This document shows, one piece after another, positions 53,855 to 62,488 of a stretch of 64,000 nucleotides of DNA. Source of the stretch: Flavivirga spongiicola (GTDB taxonomy: Bacteria > Bacteroidota > Bacteroidia > Flavobacteriales > Flavobacteriaceae); NCBI RefSeq assembly GCF_030540825.1, contig NZ_JAUOEO010000001.1:3011001-3075000 (forward strand), read 5' to 3'. The translations under genes were made by a program, and so were the position numbers. Below the pieces are notes generated by a model. It saw only the letters and a list, made by a program, of their open reading frames with translations, was not told where the DNA came from and searched no databases. Each line of letters starts with the position of its first letter. The first letter of the stretch is position 1.

Positions 53855-53983
53855 ATATTGAGAACCTCTGTCAGAATGAAAGATGAGCTCTTCTGTAATA
53901 ACAGTAGATAAAGCTGCCATATTCAATGCAGCAATAATGGTATCTCGTGTTGTTAAATTGCAGTTCATCAAAAGGGAAATACC
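53855..53983 (-). mobile_element. IS3-family transposase remnant
   Basis: On the minus strand, 43 codons without a stop read as part of an integrase-core transposase, including LTTRDTIIAALNMA and the hallmark FHSDRGSQY with its catalytic Asp. The reading stops at both ends and no inverted repeats were found, so only a fragment remains. Confidence 0.75.
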
Positions 53984-54118
53984 TCAAAATGTATAGCAAT
54001 ATTCTGAAGACGAATTACATTTGAATTTTGAAAGTACCCATAGGGGCATAAAAATTGTTTTTAAAAAGAAACAACCTTAGTTAATATTATACATTTCAAT
54101 GAGCCATGAATCCCAATA

Positions 54119-54496
54119 TTAAGAGCATTCTTTACATGTTCCCGATAGAACACAGTTCACATTTTCAACTAGGTAAGTATCAGGGATTGAAAAATTAACT
54201 TCAGCAGGAAGACATTCTAATGTTTCACACTTAATACACATAAAATGTAAATGATTCTCTACTAATTTTATTTTATTTGTCTTTGTAGATAAGGCAAAAT
54301 ATTGTTTCCCGTCTTCAGCAACAATCCTATGTAAAATGCCATCATCACAAAAGCGATTTAAAACTCGATAAATTGTAGCTCTATTGATAGCAATAGAAAT
54401 CTTCTTTTCAATCGAATTTTGACTCATTGCTTTTCCTTCCTTTTTTAATACATTTAGAACAGCTTCCTTAGTAGGTGTATTTCTTCTTTTTTCCAT
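54119..54496 (-). CDS. Fur family metalloregulator (probably Zur-like)
   Basis: The 125-residue repressor has the Fur winged helix (TPTKEAVLNVLKKEGKAMSQ, INRATIYRVLNRFCDDGIL). The dimerisation domain has the metal-site segment ENHLHFMCIKCETLECLP with CxxC, and a second CxxC is in SGTCKECS at the very end, forming the structural zinc site. The divergent genes look like a zinc-uptake system, so a Zur role is inferred. AATGCGAC-n3-TTTGCA boxes flank its promoter region. Confidence 0.9.
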   Translation of the reverse strand: MEKRRNTPTKEAVLNVLKKEGKAMSQNSIEKKISIAINRATIYRVLNRFCDDGILHRIVAEDGKQYFALSTKTNKIKLVENHLHFMCIKCETLECLPAEVNFSIPDTYLVENVNCVLSGTCKECS

Positions 54497-54497
54497 T

Positions 54498-54514
54498 AAT
54501 GCGACTTATTTGCA
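54498..54514. promoter_or_regulatory. Candidate Fur/Zur box 1
   Basis: AATGCGACTTATTTGCA lies one base from the start codon of the Fur-family gene. Its inverted counterpart at 54578-54594 differs only in the three central bases. Confidence 0.6.
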
Positions 54515-54533
54515 ATAAATTATTGTGAAAGTA

Positions 54534-54563
54534 TTGCAATATTATAAACAAATAGTATATTTG
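54534..54563 (+). promoter_or_regulatory. Promoter of the metal-uptake genes
   Basis: TTG at 54534-54536 and TATATTTG at 54556-54563 fit the phylum's promoter with a 19-base spacer. It lies between the two candidate boxes, so a bound repressor would block it. Confidence 0.7.
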
Positions 54564-54577
54564 CAAAACTAAATTAA

Positions 54578-54594
54578 TGCAAACATGTCGCATT
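54578..54594. promoter_or_regulatory. Candidate Fur/Zur box 2
   Basis: TGCAAACATGTCGCATT is the reverse complement of AATGCGACATGTTTGCA and so repeats box 1 in the opposite direction. It lies just downstream of the TATATTTG element, a usual place for a repressor site. Confidence 0.6.
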
Positions 54595-54636
54595 TGCAGA
54601 ACAATCACTTAATTAGATTAAGATTTTTTCATTTTA

Positions 54637-54945
54637 ATGAAAGTTAGTCGCGTAAAAAAGAGTATCCCATATCTATTCCTTGTTCTTTTTCTTTCAATGA
54701 AAATGGCAGGGCTTCATGTCTTGTTACATACAGACGATAAAGATCATGGGCTACATTGTGTTGTTTGCGACCATGTCATTACGTATAACTTAACTCCAGC
54801 ACTTACTCCTGATCTACAAATTTTCATAGTTGAAAACACTGAACTAATTGTTCAGAGAGAGATAACTAAAAACTACAGTTTTATTATCTCAAGTACTATT
54901 GCTTCAGATCAGCTCTTTTCTCGGCCCCCTCCTTTTTTACTATAA
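54637..54945 (+). CDS. Small membrane protein with His/Cys motif
   Basis: The 102-residue protein has one N-terminal hydrophobic helix (IPYLFLVLFLSMKMAGLHVL). A metal-binding-looking segment HVLLHTDDKDHGLHCVVCDH (residues about 29-48, with four His and a CxxC) and a hydrophilic tail follow. It is the first gene of the putative metal-uptake operon, 260 bases before the receptor. I do not recognise a named family. A role in periplasmic metal handling is inferred from the motif and position. Confidence 0.7.
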   Translation: MKVSRVKKSIPYLFLVLFLSMKMAGLHVLLHTDDKDHGLHCVVCDHVITYNLTPALTPDLQIFIVENTELIVQREITKNYSFIISSTIASDQLFSRPPPFLL

Positions 54946-55203
54946 GTTTTCCTATACACATTTTATTTAAGAGCTTGACCAATTTAACATTATAGGTCAT
55001 TAAGTCGTCTATTTGAGATTTACAGTCCATCTAAATAAATTGAAATAAATAATTTAGCCTGTTCTTAGTAAACTTGATTTAACCTTGTTAGCTTTAAAGT
55101 TAATATATAAGGTTGTTCAATTTCAGTCTCGTATAAATTCATGTATAGGTTTTGTGATGGTTCCCTTTTGGAACAATTGTTCAAATCTTATAGTATCTCA
55201 ATT

Positions 55204-57579
55204 ATGTTTTATAAAATACTCAGTGTATGGCTATGTTTTAGCCTATACTCGATTGCGTTTTCGCAGAATTCTTTTCAGATAAAAGGTTTTGTGAAAAATG
55301 CCAACACTTTACAGGCTATAGAGAGAGCCAATATTATTGGTGAAGGTCTATTTTCAATTTCATCAGCAACAGGTGCATTTACAATAAAAAATGTAGTTGA
55401 AGACACTTATTCCTTTACCATATCTCATATAGGTTATGTACCCAAAACAGTTACAGTCATTGTAGAATCAGAAATGGAGATAGTCCAGGTTTACTTAAAT
55501 GAATCTTCCACAGCACTTAAAGAAGTTGAAGTACGTGGTAAATCTAAGCATAGAATAATAAAGGAAACACCTATAGTTTCTCATACAGTTTCTAAAGAGT
55601 TTCTTGATAAAAATAGAGAAAACAGCCTTATGCAGACTCTCAGTGAAATTCCTGGGGTAAGCACGATCAATATTGGTTCGGGGCAATCCAAGCCCGTTAT
55701 TAGAGGTTTAGGGTTTAATAGAGTTGCAGTTGTTCAAAATGGTATAAAACACGAAGCACAACAATGGGGCAATGACCATGGACTGGAAATAGACCAATAT
55801 GGTATTGAAAATATACAGATTATAAAAGGTCCAGCATCTTTGGTTTATGGTTCTGATGCCATTGCAGGTGTTGTAGATATTCAACCTAATAAAATACCAA
55901 TACAAAATTCCTTTGATGGGGATGTAAATATTCTGGGGGAAAGTAATAATGATTTATTAGGCATTTCTACAAGTATTGAGGTAAGAAAAGAAAAATGGTT
56001 TTACCGCGGACGCCTAACTTATAGAGACTACGGGGATTATAAAGTACCTACAGATCAAATTAATTACGAGAATTACATTTTTGAATTGTATGACAATAAT
56101 TTAAGGAACACCGCAGGAAAAGAAGCAAACGCAAGCTTTAGCATAGGCTACGTTTTAGATGATGTAAAGTCAGAATTTTTTTTTAGTAATGTGAATACTA
56201 AAAATGGCTTTTTTGCCAATGCCCACGGTTTAGAAGTTAGAACCTCTAGCATTGATTACGATAGTTCTAATAGAGATATTGACCTTCCTTTTCATAAAGT
56301 AAATCATTTTAAAATTATGAATAATACGTCCATAAATATGGGTAAACATACATTTCATTTTGATTTAGGCTATCAAAACAATCATAGGGAAGAACATTCT
56401 GAGCCTGTGCCTCATGGCTACATGCCAAAACCGTCAGATAGTAAAGAACGGGAGTTTAATAAGAATACTTACTCCCTAAATATGAGAGATACTTTTAAGC
56501 CAAATAACCAACACGATATTGTTGTGGGTATAAATGTAGAATTTCAAGATAATAATATAAATGGATGGGGATTTTTGATTCCAGAATATAGCCGTTTTAC
56601 TATTGGAGCATTTGCTTATGACCAATTCGAGATTCGTCCTGATTTACATTTTTTGGCAGGGATACGTTATGACTACGGATTAGTAGATACCAAACCGTAT
56701 TACGATTGGTTTCTATCCACTATAAATAATAATGATGGCTCCAGATCTTATGTTTATTTACAAAGAGCTCAGAATAAAACTTTGGGTTTTGGAAATATTA
56801 GTGCTTCAACAGGGCTTAGTTACATTCAAAAGAATACTACATACAAACTAAATATAGGTAAAAGTTTTAGAATGCCATTAGCCAATGAATTGGCTTCAGA
56901 TGGTGTGAACTATCATATGTACCGCTATGAAAAAGGAAATCTTGATTTAGATCCCGAAGAATCGTATCAATTGGATATCGATATAGACCATACAACAAAA
57001 CAATTCTCAGTAGGTATTAGCCCTTTTGTTAATTTTTTTGAAAACTATATTTATTTGAATCCAACTTCAAATTACTATGAAACCTTACAGATTTATGAAT
57101 ATACACAAGCTAAGGTTTTTAGGTTTGGAGGAGAAATAAGAGCAAGTACTACTCTATTCAAAAATCTACAGTTAGATGCATCTGCTGAATACGTGTACTC
57201 TAAACAAACTAGCGGAGCTAAAGAAGGGTTTACGATTCCTTTTTCACCGCCATTATCAGGATTATTTTCAGCCAATTATCAGTTTAAAAAAATATTCTTT
57301 TTTGATAAACCACAATTTATTGCTGACTATAGAATTACGGCAGCACAAAAGGAAATTGTGCCTCCAGAAGAAAAAACGGATGGTTATCAAGTATTAAATA
57401 TCTCTCTTTTAACAGAAATGGATTTATTTAAAAATAATCTGCCCATTGAAATGCGCATAAAGTTGAACAATGCATTCAATACCAAATATTTCGACCATAC
57501 TAGTTTTTACCGATTGATAGATGTGCCAGAAGCAGGTAGAAACCTATCTATTTCATTAACAATACCCTTTAATAAATAG
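55204..57579 (+). CDS. TonB-dependent outer-membrane receptor, probable metal receptor
   Basis: I start the protein at the ATG that gives a signal peptide (MFYKILSVWLCFSLYSIAFS); the frame extends 21 codons upstream without one. A carboxypeptidase-like beta domain lies at about 25-100. The plug contains KPVIRGLGFNRVAVVQNGIK, QQWGNDHGLEIDQYG and IKGPASLVYGSDAIAG. The barrel follows, with a His-rich loop (NNHREEHSEPVPHGYMP) that could bind metal. It lacks an STN domain. Neighbouring His-containing lipoproteins and the Fur-type regulator support metal, probably zinc, uptake. Confidence 0.92.
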   Translation: MFYKILSVWLCFSLYSIAFSQNSFQIKGFVKNANTLQAIERANIIGEGLFSISSATGAFTIKNVVEDTYSFTISHIGYVPKTVTVIVESEMEIVQVYLNESSTALKEVEVRGKSKHRIIKETPIVSHTVSKEFLDKNRENSLMQTLSEIPGVSTINIGSGQSKPVIRGLGFNRVAVVQNGIKHEAQQWGNDHGLEIDQYGIENIQIIKGPASLVYGSDAIAGVVDIQPNKIPIQNSFDGDVNILGESNNDLLGISTSIEVRKEKWFYRGRLTYRDYGDYKVPTDQINYENYIFELYDNNLRNTAGKEANASFSIGYVLDDVKSEFFFSNVNTKNGFFANAHGLEVRTSSIDYDSSNRDIDLPFHKVNHFKIMNNTSINMGKHTFHFDLGYQNNHREEHSEPVPHGYMPKPSDSKEREFNKNTYSLNMRDTFKPNNQHDIVVGINVEFQDNNINGWGFLIPEYSRFTIGAFAYDQFEIRPDLHFLAGIRYDYGLVDTKPYYDWFLSTINNNDGSRSYVYLQRAQNKTLGFGNISASTGLSYIQKNTTYKLNIGKSFRMPLANELASDGVNYHMYRYEKGNLDLDPEESYQLDIDIDHTTKQFSVGISPFVNFFENYIYLNPTSNYYETLQIYEYTQAKVFRFGGEIRASTTLFKNLQLDASAEYVYSKQTSGAKEGFTIPFSPPLSGLFSANYQFKKIFFFDKPQFIADYRITAAQKEIVPPEEKTDGYQVLNISLLTEMDLFKNNLPIEMRIKLNNAFNTKYFDHTSFYRLIDVPEAGRNLSISLTIPFNK

Positions 57580-57600
57580 TAAACATTAATAATTAAACAC

Positions 57601-58443
57601 ATGAAAACAAACATTATGAAATCAAATTTTAAACTTTTAGCAATAGTCGCTTTTCTAGGGCTCTTTTCACACTCTTGTAGTCGTGATGACGATGCTATCG
57701 ACCCAAACGCAGATAAGAATTCTGAAAGATTTAAAGATATTGAAATTGGAAATGCCGCTTTTAAAGTCCCACAATTTAACCCTGACTTGCACACCCAATT
57801 TGACTATATGGGAAAAAGTAAGGTAGTAAAAATCACTTATGATATTAGTCCAGTAAATGTAGAAGAACCCAATACAGGAGAAGCAAAATGGCAAGTCTCC
57901 AACCATTTAGTTCCAAAAGATTATTATGAGGGCAAATTAAATCCACATATACATTATCATGTGTTTTTTGACCCTGTAAATAAAAATTTTCCCAAGATAA
58001 GACCTGCAAAAGGGGTTTATAGTTTAAAAATTACAATAATCGAAGAAGATAATTCTGAAAGTTACATAACGAAACAGTTTGAAATCGTTAAAAAGTTCTC
58101 AGAAATAGAAATTGGTAGTAATAATGAAGTTAAAATTGGAAGTGATGCATTAGATATTAAATTTAAATATGATGCAGGGAGCAATACCGTTAGCGAAGTA
58201 AAATATGAGCTATGGTTCGAAGAATGGCGAGAAGGACAAAATGTAGCTGTAGGTAAGTGGGATAACAAAATAGTTGTACTTCCAAAAAATTTGTATGAAA
58301 ATCAGAGTATTCCAAATATTAATACTCCTTTAGAAATTAATCCTGATTCACCTCTTGGAGAGTATTGGCTAAATATATATGTGAAAGAATCAGGAGAAAA
58401 CGAAGCTGTGAAACTATCTATTCCATTTAGCATAGTGGAATAA
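57601..58443 (+). CDS. His-containing lipoprotein of the metal-uptake operon (DUF4625-like)
   Basis: The 280-residue lipoprotein has its lipobox in SHSC (Cys about 27). A start at the second ATG (57616) is also possible. The body is beta-rich, with two Ig-like halves. KLNPHIHYHVFFDP has three His in the i, i+2, i+4 pattern typical of metal ligation on a strand. It is paralogous to the next gene, which shares ERF..FEIGN, VPQ and GKLNP-HxH segments. I place it in the DUF4625 group with moderate certainty. Confidence 0.75.
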   Translation: MKTNIMKSNFKLLAIVAFLGLFSHSCSRDDDAIDPNADKNSERFKDIEIGNAAFKVPQFNPDLHTQFDYMGKSKVVKITYDISPVNVEEPNTGEAKWQVSNHLVPKDYYEGKLNPHIHYHVFFDPVNKNFPKIRPAKGVYSLKITIIEEDNSESYITKQFEIVKKFSEIEIGSNNEVKIGSDALDIKFKYDAGSNTVSEVKYELWFEEWREGQNVAVGKWDNKIVVLPKNLYENQSIPNINTPLEINPDSPLGEYWLNIYVKESGENEAVKLSIPFSIVE

Positions 58444-58595
58444 ATATATTCGATTTTATGTATTGAAAATACTATAAATATATAAAGAGAATAATAAATC
58501 ATCCCGTAAAGTATTTATAAAGAGAATCGTGCACAAAACATCTTGAACGATACTAAATCAATAACAAATAAATTAATCATTTAAATTTTTTACTT

Positions 58596-59408
58596 ATGAA
58601 AAGTACCATTAAAATCAGTTCATTATTATTTTTAACCTTGCTCATTTTTTCATGTAGCACAGATGATGACGGGGTTGATTTTATTCCGGAGAATAAAAAC
58701 CTTAACGCAGAACGCTTTATTAATTTTGAAATTGGAAACTCTAATTTTATAGTCCCCCAATCGGCTGCCGATATTCATCTAAATTTCGATTATAATTATA
58801 AAGGACAAAGTAAAGTATCAAAAATCACTTTACATGCAATTGCAATAAATGTAGACCCTGTTCAGGAAGGTGAAAAAACGTACGAATTAAAAGATTATGT
58901 TGTAGACGACAAATATTATAAAGGTAAGCTAAACCCTAATATTCACCTTCATCTTTTTGTTGATCCTGAAGGAAAGGAAAGCCCTAAATTTAAGGCAGCA
59001 ACTGGCTCTTATCAGTTTAGAATTGTAGTAGAGCACGAAGATCTTTCCAAGGCTGTAATCTTAAAAGAGTTTAGTTTTGTGCAAAAATTTAAGGACATAG
59101 AGGTTGAAATAGAAGAAGATGGTCTTGAAAAAGAACTGCATATAGAATTTCAATACTTAACTGGCTCTAATACTCTTGAAGAAATAAAATACACTTTGTA
59201 CCATGAAGAATCAGCGACAGAACAGAAGTACAAAGAAATACTATCCGAAACAAATATTGATTTTCAAGATAAGAAGGATCCAAATGTACATTTTCATGTA
59301 GAATGGGAAAACGAATACCCTAAAGGAGTATATTATCTTTTATTAAAAGTAAAAGAAACAGGGGAAGACGAATATGTTAAACTTGTCCGCAAATTTGAAG
59401 CAAACTAG
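58596..59408 (+). CDS. His-containing lipoprotein, second copy (DUF4625-like)
   Basis: The 270-residue lipoprotein (lipobox IFSCS) is a paralog of the preceding product: NAERFINFEIGNSNFIVPQ, then GKLNPNIHLHLFVDPEG with the spaced His pair, and a second half with NVHFHVEWENEYPKG. The two were probably produced by duplication. It is likely surface or periplasm exposed and binds metal for the receptor; this is inferred. It lies 4 bases before the third lipoprotein gene. Confidence 0.75.
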   Translation: MKSTIKISSLLFLTLLIFSCSTDDDGVDFIPENKNLNAERFINFEIGNSNFIVPQSAADIHLNFDYNYKGQSKVSKITLHAIAINVDPVQEGEKTYELKDYVVDDKYYKGKLNPNIHLHLFVDPEGKESPKFKAATGSYQFRIVVEHEDLSKAVILKEFSFVQKFKDIEVEIEEDGLEKELHIEFQYLTGSNTLEEIKYTLYHEESATEQKYKEILSETNIDFQDKKDPNVHFHVEWENEYPKGVYYLLLKVKETGEDEYVKLVRKFEAN

Positions 59409-59412
59409 CCCA

Positions 59413-59892
59413 ATGAAAAAATACATTATTTTAAAACCAATTTCCTTATTATTATGGATAGTATGTGGCTGTAGTTCAAATGATGGCACTGATATAGACA
59501 AAGAAAAACCCACCATTAGTATCAATTACAATGGTGGGTTTCCACAAGGCTGTACACAACTTGTAAAAGGCGAAACGTATAATTTTAGAGCTAAGGTTAC
59601 TGATAATAAAGCATTGGCTTCTTATAGTATAGATATTCACAATAATTTTGATCATCATACTCATGATGATCAAATAACCGAATGTGATTTAGGGGATATA
59701 AAACAAGCAATAAATCCATTAATTTTTATAAAAAATTATTCCATAGAAAATGAATTGACGAGCTATGAAATTAATATCCCTATAACAATCCCTGATGATA
59801 TAGATACTGGAGATTATCACTGTGCTTATTCTGTAACGGATGAAACGGGTTGGCAAGCTAGAACATCAATAGATATAAAAATCATTGAGTAA
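59413..59892 (+). CDS. DUF4625 lipoprotein
   Basis: The 159-residue lipoprotein has its lipobox in VCGCSS. I use the ATG four bases after the previous stop rather than the longer frame, which overlaps that gene. KPTISINYNGGFPQGCTQLV, SIDIHNNFDHHTHDDQ (five His in ten residues) and DDIDTGDYHCAYSVTDETGW are the DUF4625 signatures. The His cluster suggests metal binding. It is the last gene of the operon. Confidence 0.85.
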   Translation: MKKYIILKPISLLLWIVCGCSSNDGTDIDKEKPTISINYNGGFPQGCTQLVKGETYNFRAKVTDNKALASYSIDIHNNFDHHTHDDQITECDLGDIKQAINPLIFIKNYSIENELTSYEINIPITIPDDIDTGDYHCAYSVTDETGWQARTSIDIKIIE

Positions 59893-60147
59893 ATATAGAT
59901 TATAAAACATACACTTTTAGTCTACATCATTACATTGAATTTGAGCTAGTTTTTGATGTTTGTTAGCAGTACCAGATATCATAAGGTCTCATGATTTTTT
60001 TAAGTAAAATCAATGTTTTTATCAGTTCAGATATAAAATTCGGAAACTAAATTTCCCTTTAAAGGATAAGCATTTCCCTAAAAGGGATTTTAATTGGATA
60101 GTGGTCTATTATAAATTAAGTTGTGCCTTAAAAAGTATTTATATAGA

Positions 60148-61179
60148 TTATGAGTTTTTAATATTAGAAGAATCTCTAACAATTAATTCAGCATTCAATA
60201 TTATTTTATTCAATTGCTGTTTAACAACCTTTTTTTTTGCGTGTTCCAAAAACGCTTTAGCCGCCTGTTTTCCAATTTCAGAACTATGCTGAGTTATACT
60301 AGTAATTGTAGGAGTAACCATGGCTGTAAAGGGCTCATTACCAAAACCTACTAAAGCAATATCCTTAGGCATTCTTATACCACGTTCGTTTAACACTTGC
60401 AGAGCTCCTAAAGCAGCATAATCACCAGCAACATAAACAGCATCTGGTCTATTTTGTAAAGCTAATAATTGAGTCATTTTTTTCCTCCCGTCTTCGGTGG
60501 TAAGACTACTTTCAATTAGAAGTTCATCTTCCATAGGAAGATTATACTTCTTTAAAGCATCAATATAACCTCTAATTCTATTATTAAAAATACGGGTATG
60601 TTTGTATCCGCCAATATGGGCGATTCTTTTGCAGCCTTGTTTAACAAGGTGTTCAACAATCATATGGCTACTATCATAGTCATTAATACCTATATAGTCT
60701 ACATTTAAGTTATTTTCTCCACGATCAAACAAAATCAAAGGAATGCCTTTAGATTTAATTTTTTCGTAGTGTTTTAAATCAATGGTTTCGTTTGCCATAG
60801 ATGCGATAATGCCGTCTACCTGTGTAAATAATAAGGTATCAATATTATCACATTCCTTTTTATAGGATTCGTTAGATTGGGTAATTATAATGTTATACCC
60901 CTCCTTGTTTAAAACCTCTTCTATATTTTGGATCACAGAAGAAAAAAAGTGACTATTTGTTCTGGGTACAATGACGCCTACTAAATTACTTTTTCCCTTC
61001 CTCAAAGCACTAGCAAGATGGTTTGGTTGGTAATTTAGGTCTACAGCAACTTGTTTTACAGCTTTTTTAGTTTTTTCACTTATGCGAGAGTCGTTATGTA
61101 AAGCCTTAGAAACAGCAGCAGGAGAAATATTTAAAACGTTCGCAATATCTTTTATGGTGGTTTTCTTTTTGATACTCAA
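60148..61179 (-). CDS. LacI family regulator of the KDG genes
   Basis: The 343-residue repressor has the LacI helix-turn-helix (TTIKDIANVLNISPAAVSKA), the hinge, and a sensor domain from about residue 60 (NLVGVIVPRTNSHFFSSVIQ). I start it at a TTG that gives MSIKKKTTIKD. The longer frame begins 20 codons upstream and would run through a perfect 30-bp palindrome at 61188-61217 that must be an operator. It is divergent from the KDG kinase gene and almost certainly represses both. Confidence 0.9.
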   Translation of the reverse strand: MSIKKKTTIKDIANVLNISPAAVSKALHNDSRISEKTKKAVKQVAVDLNYQPNHLASALRKGKSNLVGVIVPRTNSHFFSSVIQNIEEVLNKEGYNIIITQSNESYKKECDNIDTLLFTQVDGIIASMANETIDLKHYEKIKSKGIPLILFDRGENNLNVDYIGINDYDSSHMIVEHLVKQGCKRIAHIGGYKHTRIFNNRIRGYIDALKKYNLPMEDELLIESSLTTEDGRKKMTQLLALQNRPDAVYVAGDYAALGALQVLNERGIRMPKDIALVGFGNEPFTAMVTPTITSITQHSSEIGKQAAKAFLEHAKKKVVKQQLNKIILNAELIVRDSSNIKNS

Positions 61180-61187
61180 TTTTTTTA

Positions 61188-61217
61188 TATATTTGCTTAA
61201 ACGTTTAAGCAAATATA
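61188..61217. promoter_or_regulatory. KDG operator 1
   Basis: A perfect 30-bp palindrome with centre CTTAAACGTTTAAG and T/A-rich arms. It overlaps the region just upstream of the regulator start, so it fits autorepression. Confidence 0.85.
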
Positions 61218-61280
61218 CTGCGTTAGTTTTTATAATCAAAATCGTCGTGTTTTTTAGGTTTTGATTATATTTTAAAATAC

Positions 61281-61300
61281 TTGCTTAAACGTTTAAGCAA
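61281..61300. promoter_or_regulatory. KDG operator 2
   Basis: TTGCTTAAACGTTTAAGCAA repeats the 20-bp core of operator 1. The centres are 88 bases apart, compatible with looping, and this copy lies 35 bases upstream of the kinase gene. Confidence 0.85.
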
Positions 61301-61334
61301 AAAAATAAATTAACCTAGAATAAGAATTTAAACA

Positions 61335-62381
61335 ATGGGTAAAGTAGTAACATTTGGAGAAATCATGTTAAGATTAGCTCCTCAAGGATTTTTAAGATTT
61401 TCACAAGCTAATAGTTTTGATGCTATTTATGGTGGAGGTGAATCAAACGTAGCAGTATCATTAGCTAATTACGGTGTTTCTGTAGATTTTGTAACACGCT
61501 TACCAAAAAATGATATTGGCGAGTGTGCTATGATGGAAATGCGTAAAAGAGGCGTTGGTGTAGATAAGATCGTTTATGGTGGTGATCGTTTAGGTATTTA
61601 TTTTTTAGAAACTGGAGCAGTTTCAAGAGGAAGTAAAGTCGTTTATGATAGAGCGCACTCTGCGATTTCAGAAATTGAATCCGGTATGATTGATTGGGAT
61701 GCTGTTTTTGAAGGTGTAGAATGGTTTCATTGGACAGGTATTACTCCTGCAATTTCTCAAGGAGCTGCTAATGCATGCTTAGAAGCTGTAAAAGCTGCAA
61801 GAGCAAAGGGCATAACTATTTCTACTGATTTAAATTACCGTGCAAAATTATGGAAGTACTGTGATGATGCTCATAGAGAGGCTATTATGACAGAATTAAC
61901 GTCATATTGTGATATTATATTAGGAAATGAAGAAGATGCAGAAATGCACTTTGGTATCAAACCAGAAGGTATTACAGTTCAAACTCAAGGGCATGACGTT
62001 AAAGCTGAAGCGTTTTTATCTGTTTGTCAGCAAATGATGGAAAAATTCCCAAGAGCTAAAAAAGTTATTACAACATTAAGAGGTTCTATTTCTGCGTCTC
62101 ATAATACTTGGGCTGGTGTTTTATATGATGGTAAGAAAATGTACGAAACACGTCAGTACCAAATCACAGACATTGTTGATAGAGTAGGTGGTGGAGATTC
62201 ATTTATGGGAGGTTTAATCTATGGATTATTAAAATACCCGGAAGATGACCAGAATGCTTTAGACTTTGCTGTAGCTGCATCATGTTTAAAACACACAATA
62301 AAAGGAGATGCGAACTTGGTTACCGTTAGTGAAGTAGAAAAGTTAATGGGTGGTGATGCTTCAGGAAGAGTTGCTAGATAG
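61335..62381 (+). CDS. kdgK: 2-keto-3-deoxygluconate kinase (PfkB family)
   Basis: The 348-residue kinase phosphorylates 2-keto-3-deoxygluconate to KDPG, a step in alginate and pectin breakdown. It has the ribokinase-type start GKVVTFGEIMLRLAPQG, the GGGESNVA substrate segment and the C-terminal PfkB signature DRVGGGDSFMGG with the catalytic Asp. The KDPG aldolase gene follows after 107 bases of hairpin-rich sequence. Specificity is inferred from the family and the neighbour. Confidence 0.93.
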   Translation: MGKVVTFGEIMLRLAPQGFLRFSQANSFDAIYGGGESNVAVSLANYGVSVDFVTRLPKNDIGECAMMEMRKRGVGVDKIVYGGDRLGIYFLETGAVSRGSKVVYDRAHSAISEIESGMIDWDAVFEGVEWFHWTGITPAISQGAANACLEAVKAARAKGITISTDLNYRAKLWKYCDDAHREAIMTELTSYCDIILGNEEDAEMHFGIKPEGITVQTQGHDVKAEAFLSVCQQMMEKFPRAKKVITTLRGSISASHNTWAGVLYDGKKMYETRQYQITDIVDRVGGGDSFMGGLIYGLLKYPEDDQNALDFAVAASCLKHTIKGDANLVTVSEVEKLMGGDASGRVAR

Positions 62382-62389
62382 TAATTAAC

Positions 62390-62473
62390 CGTTGAATCGT
62401 TTATATGTTTATTTGGGTTTAATTGGTTAACACGAATAAACGATTCAACGAATTAAACAACTAAACATATAAA
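62390..62473. repeat. Multi-stem palindromic repeat between kdgK and eda
   Basis: CGTTGAATCGTTTAT at 62390-62404 and ATAAACGATTCAACG at 62436-62450 form a perfect 15-bp stem. GTTTATATGT (62399-62408) can alternatively pair with ACATATAAAC (62464-62473). No T tract follows, so it is not a normal terminator. Confidence 0.65.
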
Positions 62474-62488
62474 CAAATACACATTTAA

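Noticed and set aside
53714..53911. 65-codon frame beginning MINIIKGFL
   Set aside because: It is a different frame across the truncated sigma gene; the sigma region 2 homology is in the frame starting at 53671.
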